A stretch of 64,000 bases of DNA from Chryseobacterium lactis (GCF_003815875.1 NZ_CP033924.1:4774001-4838000); one strand, 5' to 3'; positions 8,565-18,079 are shown, numbered from the stretch's first letter. The notes: generated by a model not told the origin, from the letters alone. Numbers and translations are program-made.

Positions 8565-9125
8565 TTATTTTGTTTCTGTATCTCTTGTCAGCTGAACTTC
8601 GCAATTGATCCAGACATCTTCGCTTACCAGTACTCCACCGGCTTCGAGTGCTGCATTCCAATTGAGCCCCCAGTCTCTTCTGCTGATTCGTCCTGTAATA
8701 TTGAATACCGCTTTCTCGTTACCCCATGGATCTTTAATGATACCTCCCGATTCCATTTCCAAACGGATCCGCTTTGTAATCCCCTTTATTGTCAGATCAC
8801 CAAATAAACTGTAATTTCCATTCTTTTTTGTCTTTTCATAGGAAGTGCTGGTAAAGGTCATTTCGCTAAAATTTTCCACATCAAAGAAATCAGCGCTTCT
8901 AAGATGTTCATCTCTCCGCTCATCGCTGGTATTAATAGATGCAGTATTGATGCGGACGTTGATCCTGACTGTGGTAAAGTCATTTCCGACGGTGTGAATA
9001 TTAGCATCATATTCATCGAATATTCCTCTTACATTGGTAAACATCAGATGCTTTACCTTGAAACCTATCTGGCTATGCATCGGATCAATGATCCATTTTG
9101 TCAACGTTGCAGTTGTCGTTTCCAT
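8565..9125 (-). CDS. YceI family protein
   Basis: This is a lipocalin-like YceI domain of 186 residues covering nearly the whole protein. It has the family opening WIIDPMHSQIGFKVKHLMFTNVRGIF, the segment RRDEHLRSADFFDVENFSEMTFTS split over residues about 65-90, and DLTIKGITKRIRLEME. YceI proteins bind amphiphilic or polyisoprenoid molecules. No signal peptide is seen, so this copy is probably cytoplasmic. The pirin gene lies 32 bases upstream on the same strand and may share its transcript. Confidence 0.9.
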   Translation of the reverse strand: METTTATLTKWIIDPMHSQIGFKVKHLMFTNVRGIFDEYDANIHTVGNDFTTVRINVRINTASINTSDERRDEHLRSADFFDVENFSEMTFTSTSYEKTKKNGNYSLFGDLTIKGITKRIRLEMESGGIIKDPWGNEKAVFNITGRISRRDWGLNWNAALEAGGVLVSEDVWINCEVQLTRDTETK

Positions 9126-9157
9126 ATATATGTTTTTTAAAATTAATTGATTTTGTG

Positions 9158-10039
9158 TTATTCTACACTATAGTTGATCTTACCGTATTTACCAGCATAA
9201 AAATCATTATAAGCCACTCCTATTTCCTCCATGGTATTCATTACAAAGGGACCTTGTGCAGCAATCGGTTCATCATAATGGAGCCCACCGAAAAGTATAA
9301 TATCTGTAGCGGAGTCTGAAAGACTTTTCATTTTTACACTGCCAGCTTCCTGGTCAAAGTAAAGGAACTGCCCTTCAGGATACTGATTTTCATTGATGAT
9401 GGCTTTGTTAAGAGGTAAAAACACCGCCAGTTCCAATCCTTTTTCAATATCAAGGACTAATTCTTTTCCGGCTTCAAGATGAACATGATAGATAAACTGT
9501 TTCAGATAAGTGGGGATCTTTGATTTCATGGTTCCGTATTCTCCTGATATAACCCTCATCCACCCGCTGCTATCGGCTAATTCCATCCTGGATACCTCAT
9601 TTGCCTGTACAGGAATATATTGAGGTTCTTCTGCCTTATTCTTGCTGGGAAGATTTACCCAAAATTGTAAGGCATGGGTAGTATAATCCTGTGTTTCAGG
9701 GTCTGGATTCATAGATTCATCATGGATAATCCCCGTTCCGGCCTTCATCCATTGGGCACCACCTGAATATACCTTGGCATGATGCCCTGCACTGTCAAAA
9801 TGATCCGCTTCTCCGCTCAGTACATAGGTTAAGGTAGCAATACCCCGATGCGGATGCGCACCGCTTCCATTGGCTTTTTTTAAAGGCCCATCAGGCTCGT
9901 GGACAACGGGAGCCGCATGGTCCAGAAATACGAAAGGGCCTACTGCATCAAAAAACCTGTTAGGCAATAATCTGTAAATGGTATACTCGCCTACATCAGC
10001 TCTGTGTCCGTGTATGGCAAAATTGATTTGTTTTTCCAT
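9158..10039 (-). CDS. Pirin family protein
   Basis: This is a bicupin pirin of 293 residues. The start chosen is ATG at 10039 (MEKQINFAIHGHR); the longer frame to 10078 adds 13 residues not typical of pirins. The metal site of the first cupin is intact: HPHRG, and GIIHDE supplying the third His and the Glu. Bacterial pirins are metal-binding proteins, some with quercetinase-like activity and others acting as regulators. It leads a possible two-gene unit with YceI and is divergent from the isochorismatase-like gene. Confidence 0.9.
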   Translation of the reverse strand: MEKQINFAIHGHRADVGEYTIYRLLPNRFFDAVGPFVFLDHAAPVVHEPDGPLKKANGSGAHPHRGIATLTYVLSGEADHFDSAGHHAKVYSGGAQWMKAGTGIIHDESMNPDPETQDYTTHALQFWVNLPSKNKAEEPQYIPVQANEVSRMELADSSGWMRVISGEYGTMKSKIPTYLKQFIYHVHLEAGKELVLDIEKGLELAVFLPLNKAIINENQYPEGQFLYFDQEAGSVKMKSLSDSATDIILFGGLHYDEPIAAQGPFVMNTMEEIGVAYNDFYAGKYGKINYSVE

Positions 10040-10233
10040 GACTTTTTTATTGATATTATGGTACAAAGATCGTGTCATGGGTAAGGAGAAAGCGATGACA
10101 AAGGATATAAAAAAATGATGATATAGGTCAATGGTTTTTCTTAATGAAGGTCAACCTATTGAAGTCTTTCCTCTTGATAATTTTACGGTATATAAAAATC
10201 TGAATTTCAATATTAACATTAAAATCAAAAATT

Positions 10234-10875
10234 ATGTACACAAAATCAAAATACATCTGGTACGCCGAGGACTCTGTTCTGATCCTTATTGACTTCCAGG
10301 AAGAAGTAATGGACTTTATTCATGATAAAGATCGAAAATTGGTAGAATTGAACGCTATTACTGTAGCAAAAATGGCTGTAAAACTAGATATCCCAGTAAT
10401 TTTAAGTACCGTGGCAGTAAAAATGGGTGTTGGTACTCCAACAATAGCAGCACTTAAAGAGGCACTTCCGGGAATAGAGGAAATCGACAGAACATCGATG
10501 GATGCCTGGGAAGACGAAACGCTGGTGAATGCAGTTAAGGCCACCGGAAAAAAGAAACTTGTGATGGCAGGAATCGTTACTTCCACCTGCCTGACATTTG
10601 GAGCACTGCACGCTCTTTCCGAAGGTTATGATGTCATGTTCATAGAAGATGCGGTAGGCGATAAATCAAAAGAAGAGCATGAAAATGCTGTTCGCAGACT
10701 TATCCAGGCGGGTGCAGTTCCCACTTCCAGCATTGCACTTACCGCAGAATGGTTCCGGGATTGGGCTTCGCCCATAGCGCAACATGCCAGAGAGATTTAT
10801 CCTCCATTCCTCACTGAATCCGCTAAATTGAGAGGACAGCCACTACCAGCATGGGCAAAGGAAAATGGTGCATAA
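10234..10875 (+). CDS. Isochorismatase-family cysteine hydrolase (YcaC-like)
   Basis: This is a 213-residue alpha/beta hydrolase of the isochorismatase superfamily. The catalytic Asp lies in VLILIDFQEE (D20) and the nucleophilic Cys in AGIVTSTCLTFGAL (C119). The segment SMDAWEDETLVNAVKATGKKKLVMAG resembles YcaC, a cysteine hydrolase of unknown substrate. No siderophore genes lie nearby, so true isochorismatase activity is unlikely. It is divergent from pirin and ends at a perfect hairpin terminator. Confidence 0.88.
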   Translation: MYTKSKYIWYAEDSVLILIDFQEEVMDFIHDKDRKLVELNAITVAKMAVKLDIPVILSTVAVKMGVGTPTIAALKEALPGIEEIDRTSMDAWEDETLVNAVKATGKKKLVMAGIVTSTCLTFGALHALSEGYDVMFIEDAVGDKSKEEHENAVRRLIQAGAVPTSSIALTAEWFRDWASPIAQHAREIYPPFLTESAKLRGQPLPAWAKENGA

Positions 10876-10890
10876 TTCGATTTTATAACT

Positions 10891-10936
10891 AAATATCAGA
10901 ATCCGTCTCACAACTGTCAGATGGATTCTGATATTT
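10891..10936 (+). terminator. Intrinsic terminator after the cysteine hydrolase gene
   Basis: AAATATCAGAATCC and GGATTCTGATATTT make a perfect 14-bp stem with an 18-base loop, 16 bases after the stop codon. Confidence 0.75.
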
Positions 10937-10967
10937 ATCTATTCATAAGCTTAATCAGGAATACCTT

Positions 10968-11117
10968 TTATTCCCAATATGAATAGGAAATAAGGACTGT
11001 ATTATTTCCGACAGTATCCATGTGGACAAAGGCTTTATCATTTTCCAATCCATATTGTTTTGCCCACTCTGCAATCCGTTCCACTAAATTCATTCGCTTG
11101 AAATCAGGATTAGCCGC
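10968..11117 (-). pseudogene. Remnant of a GNAT-type acetyltransferase (C-terminal part)
   Basis: The minus strand has a stop-bounded frame with no credible start that reads LVERIAEWAKQYGLENDKAF, then VHMDTVGNN. This resembles the acetyl-CoA-binding end of GNAT acetyltransferases (an EWAKQ helix followed by an LDTxGxN strand). After GNN the usual YYxxxGF ending is lost and the frame closes with SYSYWE. Upstream of 11117 the frame is closed and an intergenic repeat begins, so the gene has lost its N-terminal part. The family call is tentative. Confidence 0.45.
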
Positions 11118-11142
11118 TTACTACAGTGGCAACATGAAATAC

Positions 11143-11263
11143 GCAACAGGATTCAAACCAAAACAACATCCATATAAACATTTATTTTCCAAGCACATAC
11201 ATCTAAAATATCTTCAAGATCTTCAAAAAAAGTATTTGAATAATATTGTCAAGTTCACAAAAG
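11143..11263 (+). repeat. Intergenic repeat family B, copy 1
   Basis: This segment is similar to 40654-40772, sharing CAACAGGATTCAAACCAAAACAA, ACATACA-CTAAAATAT and TGTCAAGTTCA in the same order. A shorter third copy is at 60678-60725. It abuts the GNAT remnant and follows no gene on this strand. Confidence 0.6.
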
Positions 11264-11339
11264 CCAAATGGTGCCAACTACAGATAGTGGACGCCATTTT
11301 TTTAAAGATACTTCTAATAAATTTCCAGTTCTACCGTCT

Positions 11340-12368
11340 TTATTTTTTAATGACTTTTATGGTTTCAAGATCTTGTTTAGTTTTTACTTTAACCCAATAA
11401 GATGCTGGAGTAAGAGATGACAAATTAATTTCTGCTTCAACGCTATTTATTTCTTGTTTTATAACAGTCTGTCCTAGAAAGTTAATTACTTCAACATGTA
11501 AAATGGGTTGTTCGGATCTCAGGAACAACTTGTTTGTAGCAGGGTTGGGAAAGAGTTTAAATTTCGTTTTTTCTACTGAGGATACATTTAAAGTAGAACA
11601 AATAGTTCCGGTATTTATAACACTATTACCGACCCAGTTAGAGGAGGTTCCGTTTAAAGCAAAACCATTAAGAGTTCCATTATAATTATTTCCACTACTA
11701 TCTTGCAAAGTTGTTACGGAGGCATTATTCGCATTAGCGATACCCTGATTAAATTTATAATACGCAATTAATCCTGCTTCAGGACCTAGCAACTCACAGT
11801 TCATATGGCTTGCTATTTCACCGGGAGACAAAGCTCTATTCCAGATTCTTACTTCATCCATAGTTCCTGTAAAACTATTGGCAGCATTATTAAAAGCGCC
11901 TAATCTAACCATATTTCCCCCATCAACCGGATCAACATCAGTATTAGTATCTACCAATTCTCCATTTTTGTACAATTTCAGTGTGGTAGTAGCAGCATCA
12001 TAAGTTACGGCAACATGATACCAGGTATTGATAGACAATGGGACAGAGTCTTCTACGCTGAACCAAGCGCCATTATGCCCCGCAGTAAGTTTACCGGAAC
12101 TATTGGGTATCCAGAAAGCGTGCTGTGCATCTGAATCACCACCAGAGATAATGTTGTTTTGGGTGCTTAGACTTTTCACATAGATCCACGCTTCTTTGGT
12201 ATAACTTGCAGGTAAAATGTTCCCACAATTTACATAGTCGTTTACGCCATCAAAATCCAGCGCTGATCCTTGCTGAGAAAATCCAAATTGGAAAATAATA
12301 AAAAAAGAGGCCAACCAGATTTTTTGAAAATTCAGTTTCAAAGGCGTTAAAAGTACTTTTCTTTTCAT
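11340..12368 (-). CDS. Secreted LamG-domain protein with type IX secretion sorting tail
   Basis: This protein of 342 residues has a signal peptide ending near residue 31 (FGFSQ). A concanavalin-like LamG/pentraxin domain follows (about 35-190), with ALDFDGVNDYVNCG, NTWYHVAVTYDAATTTLKLYKNG and FTGTMDEVRIWNRALS. The last 75 residues are a Por-type sorting domain, with FPNPATNKLFLRS and a C-terminal VKVKTKQDLETIKVIKK. It should cross the outer membrane by the type IX system and be attached or released at the surface. It probably binds carbohydrate or acts as an adhesin. It is divergent from the TPR kinase gene. Confidence 0.88.
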   Translation of the reverse strand: MKRKVLLTPLKLNFQKIWLASFFIIFQFGFSQQGSALDFDGVNDYVNCGNILPASYTKEAWIYVKSLSTQNNIISGGDSDAQHAFWIPNSSGKLTAGHNGAWFSVEDSVPLSINTWYHVAVTYDAATTTLKLYKNGELVDTNTDVDPVDGGNMVRLGAFNNAANSFTGTMDEVRIWNRALSPGEIASHMNCELLGPEAGLIAYYKFNQGIANANNASVTTLQDSSGNNYNGTLNGFALNGTSSNWVGNSVINTGTICSTLNVSSVEKTKFKLFPNPATNKLFLRSEQPILHVEVINFLGQTVIKQEINSVEAEINLSSLTPASYWVKVKTKQDLETIKVIKK

Positions 12369-12478
12369 AATAATAATTTTTATTAATTACCTCACAAAAT
12401 TGTGTCATTCTTCCGGAGATTCATACAAGGGTAAACCCCTGAATTGAAGGTTCTATAATTTTCAATATTATAAATTGA

Positions 12479-12486
12479 TACATTTG
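12479..12486 (+). promoter_or_regulatory. Promoter -7 box for the kinase operon
   Basis: TACATTTG, an exact TAnnTTTG match, lies 15 bases before the kinase start at 12502. Confidence 0.55.
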
Positions 12487-12501
12487 TAAAAAAATATAGG
12501 T

Positions 12502-14490
12502 ATGCCTGCGATTAAGAAAATCATATTCTTATTCATTACTTTTTTCACATTATCATGTAGAGAAAAAAAGGAAAATTTTTATTTTGAAAAAGTAACTCCG
12601 CCAAAAGAAGAGCCTACAAAAGTTTGGTTAAGAAAAAATGAAAACTATAACGCAGATAAAGAACATTACCTGAAAGTTTTTTTGGACTACTATCACAGTA
12701 AAATGGCTCAAAGTAATTATTCGGACGCTTCCAAAATTCTGGATTTAGTGACTACAAAATTTGTTTATTTTTATGATTTTGACTCTCGTCTTACCCAAGT
12801 TGTAAAAGAATTTGATGAAAAATATAGGAGTGAACTACCACCATTAAAAACAATTTACATTGATAGTTATTATGGCAATTTAGAATTTGACAGAGACCAT
12901 CTCAATAAGGCTAAGGATTACTTTTTAAAAATTACAGCTTTAGAGCCGGTTGATTACAAAAGTTGTTACAAAATAGCTCGTGCTTATTATGATTTATCAT
13001 ATACTTATTTTGTTTTAGGGGATCTAAAAAACAGCATAGAAGCGAATGAAAAATCAAGAAACTACTCCATCAGAATCAGAGATCAGGAAAGTATAGCTTC
13101 TGTAGAATCGAATTATGTCAATATTTACAAAGCAAACGGTTCTTTTCAGAAGGCAATCGCAAGTGCGGATGAAGTGATAAAGATCTCTAAAGAAACCGGG
13201 AACACCTATGATTATTTTATGGGCAAATATAACAAATGTTCAGTTTATGGCTTTTTTAATAAGCATCAGTTAAAAAATGAATACATCCACGAAACTTACA
13301 AAGAATATATAGCCAGCCAATATGATAATGATGTACTTCTGCTCTGTATCTCTGATTACGAAATAGAAGCTTTCATTGAAGAAAATAAATTAAACGAAGC
13401 CCAAATAGTTTTAGACAGGATAAAGCCTGTTGCAGAAAAAAATACCTCTCAAAATTGGCAAAAGGATTACCTGGCGACTTTGGCTTTATATCAAATCAAT
13501 AAAGATGTTAAAACGAGTAACACAAAATATATAGAACATTCACTACCCAATTTGCTTGAGCATAAAAACTACGAAAGAGCCAACCTGTTTTTCACTGTTT
13601 TATTGGAAAAAGCAATTCAAAGCAGAGATCCGGACAAGGTTGTTTTTTATAGTAATGAAGTTTACCGTACAAAGGATAGCTTATCGAGCGCCAAAAGTAA
13701 GCTGATCAATTTAGAACTTGCAGCAAAATATGAAACGAAAGAAAAAGAACAGGAAATTAAACTCCAACAAGAAACTATTATCAATAAAAATGCTGTTATT
13801 GTGGCTTTAATACTCGTTTTTATTACCTTGTTATTGGCAATTATTATTTATTATTTAAAACAAAAACAGAAGAAATTGTCTTTAGAAAAAGAACGATCAT
13901 TACAGTTTACCAAAAACCTTCTGGATAAAACCGAGGAAGAACGCAAAAGAATTGCCTCTGACCTCCATGATAGTGTGAGCCATGAGCTATTATCGCTTAA
14001 GCATTCGTTTGAGGTAAGCCAACTTCAATTAAACGAAAAGGTGGATAGCATTATTAATGACATCAGAGCCATCAGCAGAAATTTACATCCTGTTCTTTTT
14101 GAAAAAATAGGACTCGAAGCCAGTTTGGAGCAATTCATAGAACGTATCCAAAATACACATCGTTTTATGATCACCTCCGAAATCAATTATCAAAATGGCC
14201 TCACGACTGAAAAAGAATTACAAATCTATAGAATTGTGCAGGAAGCTGTTTCAAATATTATAAAATACGCAGATGCTATCGCAGCAAAAGTAATTTTAAC
14301 TGAGAATAAAGACACCGTTATTTTAGAAATTATTGATAATGGAAAAGGTTTTAATGTAAAGGAAACGCTGGAAAAAAAGGATGCTTTCGGTTTACACAAT
14401 ATGATAGAAAGAAGCAAAGCAATTGGTGGACAAGCCCATATCACGTCAACTGATAAAGGCACAAAAATAGTAGTTCAAATAAAAAAATAA
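12502..14490 (+). CDS. TPR-containing sensor histidine kinase (HisKA_3 type)
   Basis: This protein of 662 residues starts with a lipoprotein-like signal (FFTLSC). A long periplasmic region of tetratricopeptide-like helices runs to about residue 410. A coiled segment (KEKEQEIKLQQE) and one membrane helix follow at about 431-453. The cytoplasmic kinase has the NarX/DesK-type phospho-acceptor box RIASDLHDSVSHELLSLKH with H489, an N-box QIYRIVQEAVSNIIKYA and a G-box IDNGKGF. Kinases of this build are common in Flavobacteriia, and the stimulus is unknown. The cognate response regulator begins 4 bases after its stop. Confidence 0.93.
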   Translation: MPAIKKIIFLFITFFTLSCREKKENFYFEKVTPPKEEPTKVWLRKNENYNADKEHYLKVFLDYYHSKMAQSNYSDASKILDLVTTKFVYFYDFDSRLTQVVKEFDEKYRSELPPLKTIYIDSYYGNLEFDRDHLNKAKDYFLKITALEPVDYKSCYKIARAYYDLSYTYFVLGDLKNSIEANEKSRNYSIRIRDQESIASVESNYVNIYKANGSFQKAIASADEVIKISKETGNTYDYFMGKYNKCSVYGFFNKHQLKNEYIHETYKEYIASQYDNDVLLLCISDYEIEAFIEENKLNEAQIVLDRIKPVAEKNTSQNWQKDYLATLALYQINKDVKTSNTKYIEHSLPNLLEHKNYERANLFFTVLLEKAIQSRDPDKVVFYSNEVYRTKDSLSSAKSKLINLELAAKYETKEKEQEIKLQQETIINKNAVIVALILVFITLLLAIIIYYLKQKQKKLSLEKERSLQFTKNLLDKTEEERKRIASDLHDSVSHELLSLKHSFEVSQLQLNEKVDSIINDIRAISRNLHPVLFEKIGLEASLEQFIERIQNTHRFMITSEINYQNGLTTEKELQIYRIVQEAVSNIIKYADAIAAKVILTENKDTVILEIIDNGKGFNVKETLEKKDAFGLHNMIERSKAIGGQAHITSTDKGTKIVVQIKK

Positions 14491-14494
14491 TAAC

Positions 14495-15121
14495 ATGAAA
14501 ATTCTAGTTGCAGACGATCATCCTTTAACCCTGAATGGAACTGTTTCTTACCTTACCAATTTGGGATATAACGTAGTGAGTGCCTGTTCTAATGGAACTG
14601 CAGCACTTAATTACATTCAGATTTATTTGCCGGATGTAGCTGTTTTAGATTTAAATATGCCGGGTTTGGACGGATTGGAAGTGGCCAAAAAAGTAATGGA
14701 AAATAAATGGCGTACTAAAGTGATCATCCTTACCATGCACAATGAAATCGGCGTTCTGAACAAAGCAAAAGAATTTGAAGTAGATGGTTATATTTTAAAA
14801 GAAAAAGCGGCTCCTGATTTGGAAAGATGTATGAAAGAAATTGCTTTAGGAAAGAAATATTATTCCGGGACATTACTTCAAAATTACACGATAGAACACA
14901 CTGATGACCTCGGCAAAATCAATCTATTAACCCTTTCTGAAAGAAAAATAATAGAATTAATAGCCGGTCAAAAAACCAGTAAGCAAATTGCAGAACTTCT
15001 TTTCCTATCCGAAAAAACAGTAGAAGGACACCGTACCAGAATTATAGAAAAACTGGGTATTCTCAAAGAAAAAAATGCATTACTGATCTGGGCTATACAG
15101 AATTATAAGAAACCCTTGTAG
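14495..15121 (+). CDS. NarL/LuxR family response regulator
   Basis: This protein of 208 residues has an N-terminal receiver domain with acidic pair ADDHP and phospho-acceptor D52 in AVLDLNMPGLDG. The conserved Thr (LTMH) and Lys (YILKEKA) are present. The C-terminal LuxR helix-turn-helix is LTLSERKIIELIAGQKTSKQ, IAELLFLSEKTVEGHRTRII. It forms a two-component pair with the TPR kinase immediately upstream. Its targets are unknown. Confidence 0.95.
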   Translation: MKILVADDHPLTLNGTVSYLTNLGYNVVSACSNGTAALNYIQIYLPDVAVLDLNMPGLDGLEVAKKVMENKWRTKVIILTMHNEIGVLNKAKEFEVDGYILKEKAAPDLERCMKEIALGKKYYSGTLLQNYTIEHTDDLGKINLLTLSERKIIELIAGQKTSKQIAELLFLSEKTVEGHRTRIIEKLGILKEKNALLIWAIQNYKKPL

Positions 15122-15408
15122 ACTTAAAATAATTATTAAAAATGAAAGATATCTTTCGCCATATCATAAGCACTGTCAAAATGGAACAGATTCTGATGAA
15201 CATCCAATTTCTCTGATTCCGTAAAGTGAAAATACCACAAACCAACTTGGAAATGCAAAAAAAACAATAAATTACAGCAGACAACCATTTGATAATTGTT
15301 TCTTTTTTTCACCCATAAACAATTATTTATCAGGCTTTTATAACCTGAAGTCTCATGTTTGACACAAGCATAGAAATACATGGATGTAAATTGATTTTTT
15401 TTCTTATC

Positions 15409-15447
15409 AATACTTTTGTCTTGAAACAAAAGTATTCAAAAATTCAA
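15409..15447. repeat. Nested hairpin element
   Basis: AATACTTTTGT and ACAAAAGTATT make a perfect 11-bp stem. Its 6-base loop CTTGAA is complementary to TTCAAG found 6 bases past the stem, which would allow a pseudoknot. This wording looks like a recurrent intergenic element of Bacteroidota, which is an impression from memory. Confidence 0.5.
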
Positions 15448-15789
15448 GACTGGAATCATCCGCTAAAAATTGACATTGACTCCTAAAATTTCCAAACTCG
15501 AATGGAATCAAATGGTTCTTCTTCGACTCAAAATATCAGCCATGCTCAGACAGTGGAAATTTTTTAACGGATTCAATCTCAATTTTCTTAACGCTGCTTC
15601 TTCCTAGGTCAATTAAGAACAACCCATTTAGTCTGTTTGTTCTTAATCACAATCTTTCTGTTTTAAGGTAAAATTTAAATTTTCCCCAACTTTTGAGACT
15701 GATTCAAAATGCTTAGCCTGTTTGAAATCAACAGTCTGAAATTGCCTCTGTACTGATCTTTAATACTCTATCAAAATTTAAAACAAAAA

Positions 15790-15810
15790 AATCCCGGATT
15801 AACCGGGATT
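15790..15810 (-). terminator. Terminator of the DUF2911 gene
   Basis: AATCCCGG and CCGGGATT make an 8-bp stem around ATTAA. On the minus strand it is followed by a T run (15783-15789). It lies 20 bases after the DUF2911 stop. Confidence 0.8.
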
Positions 15811-15830
15811 TTCATTTCTTATATTGAAAT

Positions 15831-16349
15831 TTATTTTATTTCTACAGGAACTGAGATTTTATCCCAATCCATTGTGAATCCATTACTGTTTATTTTATAC
15901 ACTAAGGTTTCCTGTGTTGCCGGTAAAGCTTTTGTTTTTACATCAACACGTAAAGCATCTTTAGCTTCTTCGTATTTATAGGCGCCCCATTGTTTTGGCT
16001 CTTTGTTAAAAATGGCAGTCCAGGTTCCGGATGCCTTAGGAATTAAGAAAAAGCTGTATTTACCTGCAGGCAGTTTTTTACCTTGAACGGTTATATCTTT
16101 ATCCGTTTCAAAAGTTGTTGCTTCATTAGCCCCTGCACGCCAAACTTTATCATAAGCTTCTAACCCACCCCAGATGGTACGTCCTTTAACAGAAGGGCTG
16201 CTATAAGCTATCGTAATGGTTGCATCTTTAATTTTTCCCGTTGCTGTAGCCGGAGGGCTGGCAGGTTTTTTAGTGTCCTGAGCAAAGGCATTCACTGAAA
16301 TTGTCATTGCAGCAAAAAGCATAGTAGCAGATTTAATCATTGTTTTCAT
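15831..16349 (-). CDS. DUF2911 domain secreted protein
   Basis: This protein of 172 residues has a signal peptide ending at about residue 23 (NAFAQ), then a single DUF2911 domain: [40 protein letters not shown], and [22 protein letters not shown]. Members are periplasmic beta-rich proteins of unknown function, very common in Bacteroidota. It lies 38 bases downstream of the symporter on the same strand, so it may be the last gene of the PIG-L/symporter transcript. Confidence 0.88.
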   Translation of the reverse strand: MKTMIKSATMLFAAMTISVNAFAQDTKKPASPPATATGKIKDATITIAYSSPSVKGRTIWGGLEAYDKVWRAGANEATTFETDKDITVQGKKLPAGKYSFFLIPKASGTWTAIFNKEPKQWGAYKYEEAKDALRVDVKTKALPATQETLVYKINSNGFTMDWDKISVPVEIK

Positions 16350-16387
16350 ACTATTTTTATTTATTTGTTTAGTTGTTGTTTATTTGT

Positions 16388-18079
16388 TTACGAATTTAAT
16401 GCTTTCGGCTTATAAAACAATAACCCGATTGCAGAAAATAGAATGACTGCCGCTGCGCCAATTACATTAAGCCAAAGGAAAGAAACGATATCAAACTGAT
16501 AAACGGCAATCACCGTAATTTCTGATAAAATGGCAGCAATAAATACATTGGGGCCAGTGATTTTTTTATAGTAAAATGCAACAAGAAAAATCCCCAATAT
16601 TGGACCGTAGAAAAGAGAGCCTAATACATTAACCGCTTCAATGAGGGAACCCATTTGAGTCGCAAACATGGCAACGCCGATGGAGAAAATACCCCAGGCT
16701 AAAGTGTGCATACGGCTATACTTCAGTTCGGTGGCATCATCAGGAATATCTTTTCTGAATATCAAATGAACATCTTTCAATGAGCAGGCGGCAAGGGAAT
16801 TCAGCGCTGCGGAAATGGAACCCCAACTGGCCAGAAAAATAACAGCAAACAATAAACCTATCATTCCTACAGGCAGTGTGTTTTTCACGAAATACAGGAA
16901 AATATAATTGGTATCCGTTTTCTCCGCATTATAGTTTGAATTGTTGATCGCTTCCTCTACCCTTCCGTGAAGTGCTTTTACTTCGGTTTGTGTATTTTTA
17001 AAATCCTGAATTGTTTTATTAAGTTCTGGCGAATTAGTTTCTTTTAATTTTAAAATCTCTTTAGATTCTGCATTAAATTTGAGTTGTAAATCCTGATGTT
17101 CTTTTTCAAAAAACGCAGCCTGTTCAGGTTTTGTTTCCTTTAAATATTGATAAGATCTTTCATTAAAATAAATGGGAGCCGGTTTTAGAGAAAAGAAAGC
17201 GAAAAGCAAAGCACCGATCAGGAGAATAGAAAATTGCATCGGAATTTTAACTAATCCGTTCAACAGCAAGCCCATTTTTGCATTGGTATTGTCTTTCGCC
17301 GTAATATACCTTCCGACCTGACTCTGGTCTGTACCGAAGTAAGAAAGGGCCAGAAAAAAACCACCAATCAGCCCGCTCCAGATATTGTATTTATCTTTCC
17401 AATCGAATTCTGTGGTGATGACATTGAGCTTTCCGGATTTTCCGGCCAGATAAAGTGCATCGTTAAAACCAATTCCGTTCGGCATATTCTGAATAAGCAG
17501 ATACCCTGCAAAAGCCATGGTTCCCAGAATAATGAGAAACTGTAATTTTTGGGTGTGAGCGATCGCTTTCGCACCGCCAACATAGGTATAAATCAACAGA
17601 ATACCACCTGTTAAAACATTCGTTAAGTAAATATTCCAGTTTAAAACACTTGATAAAATGATACTCGGGGCGTAAATGCTGATTCCCGTTGATAAGCCTC
17701 TTGAAAAAAGAAATAGCAGTGAAGTGAGTACTCTTGTTTTTTTATCAAAACGGTTCTCCAAATATTCGTAAGCGGTGTAAACATTTAAGCGCTGAAAAAT
17801 CGGGATAAAAGTGATGCAGATCACAATCATCGCCAAGGGTAAACCAAAGTAATACTGAACGAAACGCATCCCGTCTGTATACGCCTGGCCCGGTGCTGAA
17901 AGAAATGTAATGGCACTTGCCTGCGTAGCCATAATACCGATAAGCACAATATACCAGGGCATTTTATTATCTGCTTTCAGGTAAGATTCATTGCTTTTTT
18001 GGCCACGACCGATGAATACGCCGTACACCACCACTGCAACAAGTGTAAAAATAAGAACTGTCCAATCTATAGTACTCAT
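16388..18079 (-). CDS. Sodium:solute symporter (SSS family)
   Basis: This is a 563-residue inner-membrane transporter of the SSS (APC-fold) family with about 13-14 helices. Typical pieces are GVFIGRGQKSNESYLKADNK near the start, the ASAITFLSAPGQAYTDG segment and YTYVGGAKAIAHTQKLQF. A long hydrophilic, probably helical loop of about 85 residues (about 300-390, with LKLKETNSPELNKTIQDF) interrupts the membrane core. Its start codon overlaps the stop of the 34-residue membrane peptide, so the two are translationally coupled. The substrate is unknown; the linked deacetylase suggests a sugar or glycoconjugate breakdown product. Confidence 0.9.
   Translation of the reverse strand: MSTIDWTVLIFTLVAVVVYGVFIGRGQKSNESYLKADNKMPWYIVLIGIMATQASAITFLSAPGQAYTDGMRFVQYYFGLPLAMIVICITFIPIFQRLNVYTAYEYLENRFDKKTRVLTSLLFLFSRGLSTGISIYAPSIILSSVLNWNIYLTNVLTGGILLIYTYVGGAKAIAHTQKLQFLIILGTMAFAGYLLIQNMPNGIGFNDALYLAGKSGKLNVITTEFDWKDKYNIWSGLIGGFFLALSYFGTDQSQVGRYITAKDNTNAKMGLLLNGLVKIPMQFSILLIGALLFAFFSLKPAPIYFNERSYQYLKETKPEQAAFFEKEHQDLQLKFNAESKEILKLKETNSPELNKTIQDFKNTQTEVKALHGRVEEAINNSNYNAEKTDTNYIFLYFVKNTLPVGMIGLLFAVIFLASWGSISAALNSLAACSLKDVHLIFRKDIPDDATELKYSRMHTLAWGIFSIGVAMFATQMGSLIEAVNVLGSLFYGPILGIFLVAFYYKKITGPNVFIAAILSEITVIAVYQFDIVSFLWLNVIGAAAVILFSAIGLLFYKPKALNS

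Larger units (their letters stand above)
15122..15830. other. 709-base intergenic region without a convincing gene
   Basis: No gene is supported here. On the minus strand the last part of a short frame (15136 to about 15250) reads like a real protein tail (VGLWYFHFTESEKLDVHQN and onward). It has no supported start and may be a gene remnant. Two structured elements are listed separately: a nested hairpin at 15409-15447 and a terminator at 15790-15810. Confidence 0.5.

Noticed and set aside
11020..11400. 126-codon plus-strand frame
   Set aside because: It crosses the GNAT remnant and repeat B copy 1 and runs into the 3' end of the LamG gene; no family resemblance.
15136..15429. 97-codon minus-strand frame in the 709-base gap
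   Set aside because: Only the last part looks protein-like and the start is not credible; kept as a possible remnant, not as a gene.
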